From CBDCBA01 sp965214125 (GTDB lineage Bacteria; Planctomycetota; Phycisphaerae; Tepidisphaerales; Tepidisphaeraceae): a stretch of DNA of 64,000 nucleotides. This document shows positions 15,974 through 23,687 of this stretch, one piece after another; the first letter of the stretch is position 1; each line of letters starts with the position of its first letter. A program made the translations under genes and the position numbers. Under the pieces are notes generated by a model. It searched no databases. It worked only from the letters and a program-made list of their open reading frames with translations, and was not told the origin of the DNA. The stretch lies in the NCBI GenBank assembly GCA_965214125.1, contig CBDCBA010000024.1:372001-436000 (forward strand). Reading direction: 5' to 3'.

Positions 15974-16351
15974 TCACCCGCGTTCCCGCCCGAATAACGC
16001 CACCCGGACGTCAGCAACTTGCAAATTTCTCCCGGCAACTTGCAAGTGCGTTCCGTCTGCGTGCAAGTTCCCCGCGCCCACTTGCACGTCATCCCCGGCA
16101 ACTTGCACGTCGCTCCCAGCAACGTGCAAAAATCTCCCGATCGCGTGCAAGTTGCCGGCGTCCGCGTGCAGGTCGCTGCGGGCAACTTGCAAGGCCCCCG
16201 CAGCAATTTCAAGGTTCCTCCCGCCTACCTGCACGCTCCCTGCGTCCGCCCGCAGGTCGTCGACCGTATCCCGCAGCGAGCCGGCTGACAGCGTCCGCCG
16301 AGCGGTAACGTAGCCTGCCCTCGATTTCTCCTTCCAAAACTCATATGCCAA
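15974..16351 (-). CDS. Possible repeat protein with NLQVAGR-type heptads (doubtful)
   Basis: An open frame of about 125 residues starting at a TTG (16349-16351). It encodes a short ordinary N-terminus (MAYEFWKEKS...) and then about 12 imperfect heptapeptides of the form (N/D)-L-(Q/H)-V-A-G-x (for example NLQVADV, DVQVAGD). The heptads come directly from the 21-bp DNA array. Because 21 is divisible by 3, several frames on both strands are open, including Cys-rich versions (LPATCKF) on the plus strand, so openness is weak evidence. There is no ribosome site and no recognised family. Confidence 0.2.
   Translation of the reverse strand: MAYEFWKEKSRAGYVTARRTLSAGSLRDTVDDLRADAGSVQVGGRNLEIAAGALQVARSDLHADAGNLHAIGRFLHVAGSDVQVAGDDVQVGAGNLHADGTHLQVAGRNLQVADVRVALFGRERG
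16014..16265. repeat. 21-bp tandem repeat array, about 12 units
   Basis: Twelve consecutive units of exactly 21 bp begin at 16014, for example GCAACTTGCAAATTTCTCCC, GCAACTTGCAAGTGCGTTCC and GCAACTTGCACGTCGCTCCC. Most contain a form of the 10-bp perfect palindrome ACTTGCAAGT (CTTGCAAG, CGTGCAAG, CTTGCACG). Similarity fades towards 16265 and beyond. Constant period with diverged sequence suggests an old array kept in phase. Confidence 0.85.
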
Positions 16352-16352
16352 T

Positions 16353-18002
16353 TTATTTCCGGAATATCTTTGAGTTCACGGAATCCACCAATTGAAGCGA
16401 GAGACCAAGTTGGTTGGCCGCCCTCCATAGGCGAATCATCGCTGCTTCAACGCCTTCGATTGCAGATAGATTCTGGTCGAATTCTAGGTCGAGTTGCTTC
16501 CACCGGAAGTACGATGCGAACGTCTCAAACGCGCCGCCATACCACCGGCTCCAGAACCGGTCCGGTTCGGCCCTTTGTCGCTCCTGAACGGCTCGCAGGA
16601 AAATCTCCTCGCTTCCAGCGGGTAGTAGGTCAAAGCCGCCGTGCTCCCAGAAATGTTTCGGCTTCTTAGGATCCTTTATGTTGAGACGCGAGACCTCGAC
16701 TAGTCGGTCGCGCAGTTGCTCTGCGGTCTCGTCGGCCAATACCAACACGCCGACTCCCCACTGCGCGTAGCTGTTCTGGTAGACACTGAGCACAAACGAT
16801 CTCGGTACCTGTCCCGTCCAGTCGAGGCCATACGGTCCGAGTTCTCCCCCGAGCGCTCGCTTGACATACACGTCGAGTCGCGGTGGATGACCTGCAACGC
16901 GTATGAACTCCTCGTACGCGTGCAGGCGTACACCTTCATTTGCGCTGACTGACCAGCACTCTGGGTTGATCTTCGGCAACGAAGTGCGAGAGCAGACTAG
17001 CAGATGTTGATCGCTGGTTTGCACTAGGACGCGAACGCCGAGTGAGAGTGTGGCGACGACAGGTTGGCGGGCGTCGCTCGTCTCACTCACCAAGCCCCTT
17101 AGGCGCGCGAACCGTTTATCTCGTTCAACTAGTCCGTCGCTCGCAGCGAATGCCAGGAACGCCCGAAAGCTCGACTCTTCAAGTTCGAAACGATGCTCGC
17201 CTAGGTCATCTAAGTCATGGCCATCATTCGCCACGAATCCGACCGGCGCGAGGTAGCGTTGGTCGGGTAGATGCCTGATCCCTTTCGGCCGGTCCGTGTC
17301 TTTGAAGATGAAGCTCTCGTAGGCAAGATCAACAAGTTGCTCAATATCATCCGGCAGTCGTTTCTCATCCGGCACCCTGCGGAGCACAACGGACGACGGC
17401 GCAAGAGCACCCATCACGGGGACGTACAGCACCTGCGTCCTCGTGTCGAGCGAGCCGGCCCGCAGGTGCGGTATCGCCGTCGTGTCGCCGGCCGGATGCA
17501 ACGCCGCGTCGAGCCACCGCCGCATGTCTTGGGTCGAAGCTGCACGCCCGTCGATTAGAACGGCCACCGACACGTCTTTATCGACGGAAATGCTCGGCCG
17601 GCCACCGCTAATGCTGACGGAGAAGCCTTGGCCTTTGGCTAAGGCCCTTGTCAAGCTGTTGGAGTTCTGCTTGGCCTTGCCGCAGTGCTTCAGAGTGTCG
17701 GTGATCTTCGCCCCAAACACTGCGTAGGGACCAGACGCCAAACTTGTCAACTCGACCACACTGCTTTCCTGCTGCTGCGGATGACCTTCACGCGCTTCTT
17801 GGACGGCGAGTAAAAGGCGCAGGACGCCTTCAACTTGATAATCTCGCAGGCGATCTTTGGATTTAGGCCATACGACCGCATCGCGCGAGCCGCTTTGCTC
17901 GACCCTGAGCTCGATTTGCCCGTTCAACTTCGAAAGCCGGTCGGCGTCGTCAGACGGCGGCGGCTCGGGCGGCAGCTTGAGGGTGAGTGAGACCTGCGGC
18001 AT
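16353..18002 (-). CDS. Large hypothetical protein, no recognised family
   Basis: 549 aa; I cannot assign it. Start taken at the ATG at 18000-18002, which has GGGAAGG about 9 bp upstream; the frame extends 16 codons further to a TTG. There is no signal peptide or membrane segment, so it is likely cytoplasmic. Visible parts: an N-terminal region with a Pro-rich stretch, a middle region beginning about residue 315 (VVATLSLGVRVLVQTSDQHL...) that recalls a Nudix-like beta fold but lacks the REx2EExGU box, and a C-terminal helical region with several Trp (RFWSRWYGGAFETF). The DNA is visibly less GC-rich than the window average, and the gene sits next to a tandem array and near a toxin-antitoxin pair, so horizontal origin is likely. 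Confidence 0.75.
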   Translation of the reverse strand: MPQVSLTLKLPPEPPPSDDADRLSKLNGQIELRVEQSGSRDAVVWPKSKDRLRDYQVEGVLRLLLAVQEAREGHPQQQESSVVELTSLASGPYAVFGAKITDTLKHCGKAKQNSNSLTRALAKGQGFSVSISGGRPSISVDKDVSVAVLIDGRAASTQDMRRWLDAALHPAGDTTAIPHLRAGSLDTRTQVLYVPVMGALAPSSVVLRRVPDEKRLPDDIEQLVDLAYESFIFKDTDRPKGIRHLPDQRYLAPVGFVANDGHDLDDLGEHRFELEESSFRAFLAFAASDGLVERDKRFARLRGLVSETSDARQPVVATLSLGVRVLVQTSDQHLLVCSRTSLPKINPECWSVSANEGVRLHAYEEFIRVAGHPPRLDVYVKRALGGELGPYGLDWTGQVPRSFVLSVYQNSYAQWGVGVLVLADETAEQLRDRLVEVSRLNIKDPKKPKHFWEHGGFDLLPAGSEEIFLRAVQERQRAEPDRFWSRWYGGAFETFASYFRWKQLDLEFDQNLSAIEGVEAAMIRLWRAANQLGLSLQLVDSVNSKIFRK

Positions 18003-18206
18003 AGACTGGACCCTTCCCAGCTTAGGTCGCGCCGGGCTCACCGACGACAACGACCGCTAATGCGGGCATTAGGGTGAGGTACGCCACCAATTTCGCTCAT
18101 AGTGCCCGCTGTTCCCCGCACGACTTGCGGAGGTGCGCGACCAACAACTTTCACGTTGCCACCGGTTGTCGATGGCTTTCCCACCGGGTTTCGAACGAAA
18201 GGAAAA

Positions 18207-18773
18207 ATGAAACCCACTCTCATCATCATCGTCGCCCTGATCGGTTCGCTGGCCATGCCTGCAACCGCGGGCGCGAATCCCCTGCTATGGTTGCTTCGGC
18301 TTGGCGGCGGTGCCGGTGCCCGCAGCGCCGCCACCGGCGCGGCTGCCCGCAGCGCTGCTGCACGCGCGGCCGCTTCTCGAGCCGCTGCATCTCGGGCCGC
18401 AGTGTACCGTGGTCCCAGGAACCAGTACGGCCGGTCTATCACCGCTGGTAGAACCGCCGCTCACTCGGCGACGTCGCGCCCCACACTGCTCGCGCCGTTC
18501 TTTCTCCGAGTTACGCTGCGCGGCTCGTTGATCTCGTTGAACGCGTGGCCGTCGCGTACGCATCGCGCTGCCACCGAGTACGTAAACACCTTAACCTCTG
18601 CGGACCTCGGCGGGAGGCGACTCGTGCAGCACGGACGGTGCATATACCAGACCGAGGACGGCAACTACTGGCTTTTCGTGATCAGAACCGATGACCCCAA
18701 CATCGGTGTGATGATTGTCGTCGATGCTCATGATGGGCTTCCCCTCGGCCACGGTGAAGTATATCTGCGTTGA
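18207..18773 (+). CDS. Small secreted protein with Ala/Arg-rich repeat
   Basis: 188 aa. ATG at 18207 has a good ribosome site (AAAGGAAAA directly before it). Residues 1-22 form a signal peptide (MKPTLIIIVALIGSLAMPAT...). The next 45 residues are an Ala/Ser/Arg-rich low-complexity run (AAARSAAARAAASRAAASRA). A compact C-terminal domain (about 110-188) contains CIYQTEDGNYWLFVIR and ends VDAHDGLPLGHGEVYLR. No family recognised. The C-terminal part is AT-richer than the window. A strong terminator follows, so it is probably a single-gene unit divergent from the large unknown gene. Confidence 0.72.
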   Translation: MKPTLIIIVALIGSLAMPATAGANPLLWLLRLGGGAGARSAATGAAARSAAARAAASRAAASRAAVYRGPRNQYGRSITAGRTAAHSATSRPTLLAPFFLRVTLRGSLISLNAWPSRTHRAATEYVNTLTSADLGGRRLVQHGRCIYQTEDGNYWLFVIRTDDPNIGVMIVVDAHDGLPLGHGEVYLR

Positions 18774-18796
18774 CGTGGTCGTCGCATTTTGGAAGC

Positions 18797-18831
18797 AAAC
18801 CGGCCTCCCTGCTAGGGGAGGCCGGTTTTTC
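18797..18831 (+). terminator. Rho-independent terminator
   Basis: The 12-bp stem AAACCGGCCTCC/GGAGGCCGGTTT (18797-18808 and 18817-18828) with an 8-base loop is followed by Ts. It starts 24 bp after the small secreted-protein gene. Confidence 0.85.
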
Positions 18832-18914
18832 GATCAGGCCCGCATCAGGAGGATTGAAGAGGTCAGGTACCGTTCCGTGAGACGGCGGACGACCACGGGC
18901 AGAGGGTGGCGGGC

Positions 18915-19154
18915 TCAGGCGACGGTAAGCTGCCTCGCGTGGGGCAGCTCGCCGGCGGCGACGGGGCGGACGTGCGACGCGCGGACGGTTGCCACCGCGG
19001 CGGTCGTGCCGTCGAGGGCGACGAACTCGACTTCATAGCCCTCGTCCTCATAAACGTGGACGACCGTGCCGACGTCGCCGGCTTGCAAACCTTCGGCGGG
19101 CAGGTCTGCCGTCAGCACCACGCGGTCGTGTTCCTTGATGCGGGCGTGGCTCAT
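18915..19154 (-). CDS. DUF4926 domain-containing protein
   Basis: 79 aa. The whole protein matches the DUF4926 pattern: IKEHDRVVLTADLPAEGLQAGDVGTVVHVY, a DUF4926 run read here in two pieces, IKEHDRVVLTADLP and GLQAGDVGTVVHVY, then EGYEVEFVALDG and SHVRPV. The fold is a small SH3-like barrel. The family has no settled function, but its genes are often found next to toxin-antitoxin or similar small modules, and here it lies 60 bp downstream of a BrnT/CopG-type pair on the same strand. Confidence 0.85.
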   Translation of the reverse strand: MSHARIKEHDRVVLTADLPAEGLQAGDVGTVVHVYEDEGYEVEFVALDGTTAAVATVRASHVRPVAAGELPHARQLTVA

Positions 19155-19214
19155 GGTGCGGGGTAGGCGGTGACAAGGCGAGGGGCCGGATGGGGATCAA
19201 AGGGCTTAAGGGGA

Positions 19215-19499
19215 TCAGGCACCGTTGCTCTCCGTGCGAGCGTCGAGCTTCCGAGTCACCCAGCGTCGCAGCAAATGCTCGGGTGTCGTGCCCGCCGCTT
19301 CGGCGAGGCGCCCTACTTCCTCAACTTGGTCCGCGGCGAGGGGAATCGTGATGGCGTGGATTTCATCCCGCGCGAGCACGGGTTGATCGACCGCCTCCAG
19401 TTCAGCGTCGAAGTCGGTTACGTCGTGCGTGTCCCAGAACTCGGCGAGTTCGCGGACGGAATCGGTGACGGGCAGGGCGGGGGTGGTGGGCTTTGTCAT
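19215..19499 (-). CDS. CopG/BrnA-like antitoxin
   Basis: 94 aa. The block SVRELAEFWDTHDVTDFDAE is typical of CopG-type antitoxins that pair with RelE-fold toxins. The C-terminus (about 48-85) has the ribbon-helix-helix pattern (ITIPLAADQVEEVGRLAEAA...) expected to bind the operator and neutralise the toxin. Its start overlaps the toxin stop by 4 bp (19496-19499), so the two are translationally coupled with toxin first, the order seen in BrnT-BrnA systems. Autoregulation by the antitoxin is expected from the family. Confidence 0.82.
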   Translation of the reverse strand: MTKPTTPALPVTDSVRELAEFWDTHDVTDFDAELEAVDQPVLARDEIHAITIPLAADQVEEVGRLAEAAGTTPEHLLRRWVTRKLDARTESNGA

Positions 19500-19810
19500 G
19501 GCGATCTCCGCTGTTGGTAGCGGCGGCGTTCGGCGTCGGTCATGGGGCGAGCGGTGACGGGATAGCCGTTGCCGTCGGGGAAGGCGATGATGACGCAGAA
19601 CAAGTAGCGGCCGGCGGCGGTGCGGCCAAGGACATAATACGTCGGGTTCGACCCAACACCACCGCCGCCTTCCCCACCTCCCCGCGATTTGGCCTGGAGG
19701 ACGAGCGGGTTGCCGGTGAAGCAGACGTCCTCGACCTCGGCGGGCGTGATGCCGTGGCGGGCGATGTGCTCGACGCGGTCGGCGGGCCAGATGAGCCGGC
19801 GGATGACCAT
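19496..19810 (-). CDS. BrnT-like toxin (RelE fold)
   Basis: 104 aa. N-terminal IWPADRVEHIARHGITPAEVEDV and C-terminal YVLGRTAAGRYLFCVI match the BrnT-like family, whose members are ribonuclease toxins of the RelE superfamily. It is followed by an overlapping CopG-type antitoxin. Between the two halves there is an extra Gly-rich stretch (RGGGEGGGGVGSNPTYY) not expected in the family. The DNA encoding it contains the hairpin GTCGGGTTCGACCCAAC, which resembles the dispersed palindromes of this window, so a repeat may have inserted in frame. Whether the toxin is still active is unclear. Confidence 0.8.
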   Translation of the reverse strand: MVIRRLIWPADRVEHIARHGITPAEVEDVCFTGNPLVLQAKSRGGGEGGGGVGSNPTYYVLGRTAAGRYLFCVIIAFPDGNGYPVTARPMTDAERRRYQQRRSP

Positions 19811-19819
19811 GAGGTCAAT

Positions 19820-20707
19820 CTAGCCGACGGCTTGCTTCATTTCCCTCGCGGCGCGGGCGATGGCGGATTGCCAGGGTTCGTTGTCGTGGCGGTCGGGGTA
19901 GGTGACGCTGCGGCTGGCGGAGATGAGGGCGCCGTGGTTGTCGTCGTGGGGGGTGTTGAAGGCGGCGCGGGCGGTGGTGGGGGTGCCGCCTTGGGTGCCG
20001 TAGCCGGGGAGGAGGAAGATCGACGTCGGCAGGCGGCGGCGGAGGGAGGTCATGGCGGCGGGTTGGGTGCAGCCGACGACGGCGCCGAGGTTGGAGTAGC
20101 CGCTCGTGCCGACGTTCTTTTGCGCGAGGTCGTGCAAGCCGTCGGCGAGGGCTTCGGACCAGGTGCGGCCGTCGGCGAGTTCGGCGTCCTGCAGGGCGGC
20201 GCTGCCCGGGTTGCTGGTGCGGACGAGGACGAACAGGCCCTTGGCGTGGCGGTCGGCGGCGGCGATGAAGGGCCCAAGCGTGTCGAGGCCGAGCATCGGG
20301 TTGACGGTCAGAGCGTCGGGCGTGTCGACGTCTTCAGTGTCGATCGGGTCGAGGTGTCCGGCGGCGTAGGCCTCGGCGGTGGAGCCGATGTCGCCGCGCT
20401 TGGCGTCGCCGATGACGACGAGGCCTTTCGACTTGGCCTCGGCGACGAGGGAGTAGTAGGCCTCGACGCCCTCGGCGTGGTAGCGCTCGAAGTAGGCGCT
20501 CTGAAACTTCACCGCGGCCGCGTGCTCGGCGACGGCATCGAGGACGCCGACGACGAAGGCGTAGAAGCTGTCGATGATCGCCCGCGGGTCGTTCGAGGTC
20601 GGGGCGATTTCTGGTGGGAACTTCGCCGGGTTCGGGTCGATGCCGACGCAGATGCGGGAGCGCTTTGACTCCATCGCGTTAATGAGTTCGTCAGCAAAAT
20701 GCGGCAT
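19820..20707 (-). CDS. pyrF: Orotidine-5'-phosphate decarboxylase (type 2)
   Basis: 295 aa, typical of the longer type 2 PyrF family. RICVGIDPNPAKFP near the N-terminus and the catalytic DxKxxD block GDAKRGDIGSTAEAYA (about residues 98-113) are present, as is NPMLGLDTLGPF. The enzyme decarboxylates OMP to UMP, the last step of pyrimidine synthesis. It ends 9 bp before the toxin start, so the toxin pair may be read from the pyrF transcript. The ATG at 20707 is clear. Confidence 0.94.
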   Translation of the reverse strand: MPHFADELINAMESKRSRICVGIDPNPAKFPPEIAPTSNDPRAIIDSFYAFVVGVLDAVAEHAAAVKFQSAYFERYHAEGVEAYYSLVAEAKSKGLVVIGDAKRGDIGSTAEAYAAGHLDPIDTEDVDTPDALTVNPMLGLDTLGPFIAAADRHAKGLFVLVRTSNPGSAALQDAELADGRTWSEALADGLHDLAQKNVGTSGYSNLGAVVGCTQPAAMTSLRRRLPTSIFLLPGYGTQGGTPTTARAAFNTPHDDNHGALISASRSVTYPDRHDNEPWQSAIARAAREMKQAVG

Positions 20708-20720
20708 TCTAGTGGTCGTC

Positions 20721-20748
20721 AGACTGCGGGTCGTGGACCCGCAGCTAC
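20721..20748. repeat. Single REP-like hairpin (CTGCGGGTC type)
   Basis: The hairpin CTGCGGGTC, GTG, GACCCGCAG ends in CTAC (GTAG on the other strand). It is an inverted near-identical copy (26 of 28 bases) of the element at 51088-51115. Confidence 0.8.
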
Positions 20749-20779
20749 CTGCTACAGGGATCCAATCATTTCTTCTGCT

Positions 20780-20806
20780 CCGTGTCTTCTGTGCCTCCGT
20801 GGTGAA
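20780..20806. repeat. Copy of the CCACGGAGGCACGGAG repeat
   Basis: On the minus strand it reads TTCACCACGGAGGCACAGAA and continues for a few bases. It starts immediately after the stop codon of the prolyl oligopeptidase gene (20807), so it is in the 3' untranslated region. Confidence 0.8.
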
Positions 20807-23092
20807 CTATTGCCAGTTCATGTCGAGGGCGCGGGCGAGGAAGGCGTAGACGTCGGCTTGTTCGTCGAGGGCCTTGCTGATGGGCTTGCCGGCGCCGTGG
20901 CCGGAGCCGACGTCGTAGCGGAGCAGCACGGCCTCGGTGTTGGGGTTGTTCGCCTGCATCGTGGCGACCCACTTGAGGCTGTGGGCGGGGACGACGCGGT
21001 CGTCGCCGTCGCCGGTGGTGACGAGGATCGGCGGGTAGTCGACGTCCCCGCCGACGTTGTGCAGCGGGCTGTACTTGCTGAGGTACTCGAAGGCCTCGGC
21101 GTCCTCCATCGCATTGCCGTACTCGACGGTCCAGAACCGGCCGGTGCCGTAGGTGTGGTAGCGGTACATGTCGATCACCGGCACGGCCGAGTGAACGGCG
21201 CCGAACAGCTCGGGCCGCTGGAGGACGACGGCCGCCGTCAGCAGGCCGCCGTTGCTGCCGCCCTGAATCGCGAGCTTGTCGGGCTTCGTGTAGCCCTCAT
21301 CGATGAGGTATTCGGCGGCGGCGATGAAGTCGTCGAAGACGTTCTGCTTGTTCTCGAACTTGCCCGCCTCGTGCCACGGCTGGCCGTACTCGCCACCGCC
21401 GCGCAGGTTGGCCATCGCGTAGACACCGCCCTGCTCGAGCCATGCAAGCCGCGTGCTGCTGAAGCCGGGCGTGAGGTTCACGTTAAACCCGCCGTAGCCG
21501 TAGAGGAGCGTGGGGTTTGCGCCGTCGAGGTCCAGGCCCTTCTTGTGGGTGATGAACATCGGGACCTTCGTCCCATCCTTGCTTTCATAGAAAACTTGCG
21601 TCGTCTCATACGCCTCGGGGTCGAAGCCTTCGGGCGAGTTGTCGGCGAAGGCGGTCATCTCGCCGGTCTTGAGGTCGTACTCGAAGGGCGTGGTGGGGTA
21701 GGTGAAGCTCGTGAAGCCGAAGTAGATGCGGTCGTGGTGCATGTCGCCGCTGATGCCGGCCACGGTGCCGACGGTCGGCAGGTCGATCGTTTGCTCGTCG
21801 CTGCCGTCGAGGGCGTAGTGCTTCAGTTCGCTCTTGGCGTCGCGCAGGTACTGCACGACGTAGCGGTCGCCCGCGCGAAGGACGGCCTCGATCTGCACGC
21901 CGGGCTCGGTCGGCTCGGGGATGAGCGTGGTCATGCCCCCCTCGCCGCCCGGCTCGCCCTTGCCGGGCTTGGCACCCGCGAGCGCGCGGGCGGGGTTGAC
22001 GGCGTGGGGGTCGACCTTCACCACCTTGCCGGCGGGGGCGTCCTGGTTGGTGAAGACGACGAGGTAGGTCTTCTCGCCCTGCTCGGTCTTGACGGTCGGG
22101 TCGTCGATCACCTCGTACTCGGCCACCTGCGGGGCGAAGAGCTGGGTCCAGCCGCCCATTTGGCCGGGGTCGCAGCACATCGCGCGGAACAGGATGCCCG
22201 CCCGCCGATCCGTGCCGCGGCTGGTGTAGATGAGCTGGTACTTCTCGCCCGGCGTCACGGTCGGCCAGGCGCTGAGCTCGGGGTCGTTGGGGTTCTCGTA
22301 GACGAGGCGATCCTCGCTCGGGTCGCTCTCGAGGTCGTGCCAGTAGACCTTCTGGTTGAGGCGTTCCTCCTCGGGCGGCACGGTGCCGGGCACGGGGTAC
22401 TTGCCGTACCAGAAGCCGCGGGTGCCGGGGTGCCAACTGATGCCGCTGAAGCGCATGTGCTCGAGCGTCTCGGGGTATACCTCGCCGAACTTGCCGGGGC
22501 GGAGGTCGAGGAGTTTGACAACCTTGTCGTCGCTGCCGCCGACGCTGACGCCGTAGGCGAGGGTGGTGCCGTCGTCACTGGGCCACTCGCCGCTTAGGGC
22601 GGTGGTGCCGTCGTCGCTCCATTGGTTCGGGTCGAGCAGCTCGACGAACTTCTCCTGCCCCGGCCCCTTCGTGAAGAGGACGCTGTGGTTCTGGAGGCCG
22701 GTGTTCTTGCTGACGAACAGCCGCGTGCCGCCGTCGCCGAAGCCGCTGCCTTCGGGCTGGCCCGACAGTTCTGGCACGCCGACGCGCGGGTAGTCGACGA
22801 GTTCTTCTAATCTGGCGCGGATGCGGTCGCGGGCCGGCGTGTTCAGGTAGGCGTCGGCGACGACGTTCTGCGCGTCGATGAAGTCGCGGGTGTCGGGCGC
22901 GTCGGGTTCCTCGAGCCAGCGGTAGGGGTCGGCGACGGGCGTGCCGTGGTAGTCATCGACGATGTCGACCGTCTTCGCCTGCGGGTAGGCGGGCCGGGTG
23001 GCCGGGTCCGCGTCGGGCGTGGTGGGGGCGGCGGCAAAGACCACGCCCGCGGCGGCGAGCGACAGGACGACAACGGCGGCGGTGGGACTCAT
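20807..23092 (-). CDS. Secreted prolyl oligopeptidase (family S9A)
   Basis: 761 aa from the ATG at 23090-23092. A signal peptide (VVVLSLAAAGVVFAAAP) precedes the propeller domain, which starts with the family block DDYHGTPVADPYRWLEEPDAP. The C-terminal alpha/beta hydrolase domain has the nucleophile motif GGSNGGLL, the acid region TTGDGDDRVVP and the histidine in PAHSLKW. S9A enzymes cut after proline in peptides; this one should act outside the cytoplasm, likely for peptide scavenging. The frame is open about 100 codons further upstream, but that stretch is Arg-rich and overlaps the divergent VOC gene, so it is not coding. A second ATG three codons earlier is equally possible. Confidence 0.93.
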   Translation of the reverse strand: MSPTAAVVVLSLAAAGVVFAAAPTTPDADPATRPAYPQAKTVDIVDDYHGTPVADPYRWLEEPDAPDTRDFIDAQNVVADAYLNTPARDRIRARLEELVDYPRVGVPELSGQPEGSGFGDGGTRLFVSKNTGLQNHSVLFTKGPGQEKFVELLDPNQWSDDGTTALSGEWPSDDGTTLAYGVSVGGSDDKVVKLLDLRPGKFGEVYPETLEHMRFSGISWHPGTRGFWYGKYPVPGTVPPEEERLNQKVYWHDLESDPSEDRLVYENPNDPELSAWPTVTPGEKYQLIYTSRGTDRRAGILFRAMCCDPGQMGGWTQLFAPQVAEYEVIDDPTVKTEQGEKTYLVVFTNQDAPAGKVVKVDPHAVNPARALAGAKPGKGEPGGEGGMTTLIPEPTEPGVQIEAVLRAGDRYVVQYLRDAKSELKHYALDGSDEQTIDLPTVGTVAGISGDMHHDRIYFGFTSFTYPTTPFEYDLKTGEMTAFADNSPEGFDPEAYETTQVFYESKDGTKVPMFITHKKGLDLDGANPTLLYGYGGFNVNLTPGFSSTRLAWLEQGGVYAMANLRGGGEYGQPWHEAGKFENKQNVFDDFIAAAEYLIDEGYTKPDKLAIQGGSNGGLLTAAVVLQRPELFGAVHSAVPVIDMYRYHTYGTGRFWTVEYGNAMEDAEAFEYLSKYSPLHNVGGDVDYPPILVTTGDGDDRVVPAHSLKWVATMQANNPNTEAVLLRYDVGSGHGAGKPISKALDEQADVYAFLARALDMNWQ

Positions 23093-23154
23093 CGCGGGCA
23101 TTCTACGCCACTTTGCCCGCCGCCGGGGCACGGCGTTCGCGGGGGCGGGCCGCC

Positions 23155-23601
23155 ATGAACAACCTGCACCACCTCGCGATCGAGGCCCGCGACTTCGACG
23201 CCTCCCTCGCCTTCTACACCGAGGGGCTGGGCCTGCGGATCGTCGCGTCCTTCGAGGAGGAGGACCGCCGCGTTGCCATGCTCGGCGGCCCCGGCGCGGC
23301 CGACGATGCGGCGATGATCGAGCTCTTCGCTCCGTCCGACTCGCCGAACACGGCCCTTGATGAACCCGAGAGCGGCCGCAGCGGGCCCTCGCCACTCATG
23401 CATCTGGCGATCGGGTGCGACGATGTTAACGCGGCGGTCGAGGCGGCGGTTCGCCACGGCGGCCGCGTCACGCTTTCGCCGCGCGAGACGACCCTAATCG
23501 GCCGAGACGGCGACGCCGATCGCCGCGTCCGCTACGCCTTCGTGCGCGGCCCGTCGGGCGAGTCGGTCGAATTGCTCCACCACGCCGCCTGCCGCCCGTG
23601 A
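23155..23601 (+). CDS. VOC family (glyoxalase/bleomycin-resistance-like) protein
   Basis: 148 aa. It has two beta-alpha-beta-beta-beta half units: NNLHHLAIEARDFDASLAFY near the start and LMHLAIGCDDVNAAVEA in the second half, ending in GPSGESVELL. Metal ligands of this fold are represented by the His near the N-terminus (HHLAIEA), the Glu in MIELFAP, the second His and the final Glu. Typical roles are lyase, isomerase or dioxygenase; the substrate cannot be inferred. ATG at 23155 chosen by the family N-terminus. Divergent from the S9 peptidase with 62 bp between starts. Confidence 0.85.
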   Translation: MNNLHHLAIEARDFDASLAFYTEGLGLRIVASFEEEDRRVAMLGGPGAADDAAMIELFAPSDSPNTALDEPESGRSGPSPLMHLAIGCDDVNAAVEAAVRHGGRVTLSPRETTLIGRDGDADRRVRYAFVRGPSGESVELLHHAACRP

Positions 23602-23614
23602 TGCGGGCGGCAAG

Positions 23615-23687
23615 TGGACCCGATCGGGATCGAACCGACAACCTCATGCGTGCAAGGCAAGCGCTCTCCCAATTGAGCTACGGGCCC
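23615..23687 (-). tRNA. tRNA-Ala (anticodon TGC)
   Basis: 73 nt cloverleaf on the minus strand. The acceptor stem GGGCCCG/CGGGTCC contains the G3-U70 wobble pair that identifies alanine tRNAs. The D arm is GCTC...GAGC and the T arm GTCGG TTCGATC CCGAT. The anticodon loop CTTGCAC gives anticodon TGC. The discriminator is A and CCA is not encoded. The anticodon stem (CTTGC/GCATG) has one U-U mismatch at 28-42. Confidence 0.95.

Larger units (their letters stand above)
15698..16352. other. Gene-poor stretch with a repeat half-element and a 21-bp tandem array
   Basis: This 655-bp interval lies between two minus-strand genes. It contains a GC-rich leader region (15698-15910), a single palindromic half-element GTAGGGTGGGTCTCAACCC at 15918-15939, and the 21-bp tandem array described separately (16014-16265). 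I see no convincing conserved gene; several frames stay open only because of the repeat periodicity. Confidence 0.6.

Noticed and set aside
16014..16265. CRISPR array
   Set aside because: The units are contiguous with no spacers, 21 bp long and diverged; no cas genes are near.
15951..16313. Plus-strand Cys-rich repeat frame (LPATCKF-type heptads)
   Set aside because: It follows mechanically from the 21-bp array; the minus strand and another plus frame are open as well, and there is no ribosome site.
20807..23395. N-terminally extended form of the S9 peptidase
   Set aside because: The extra 100 codons are Arg-rich, overlap the divergent VOC gene and would bury the signal peptide.
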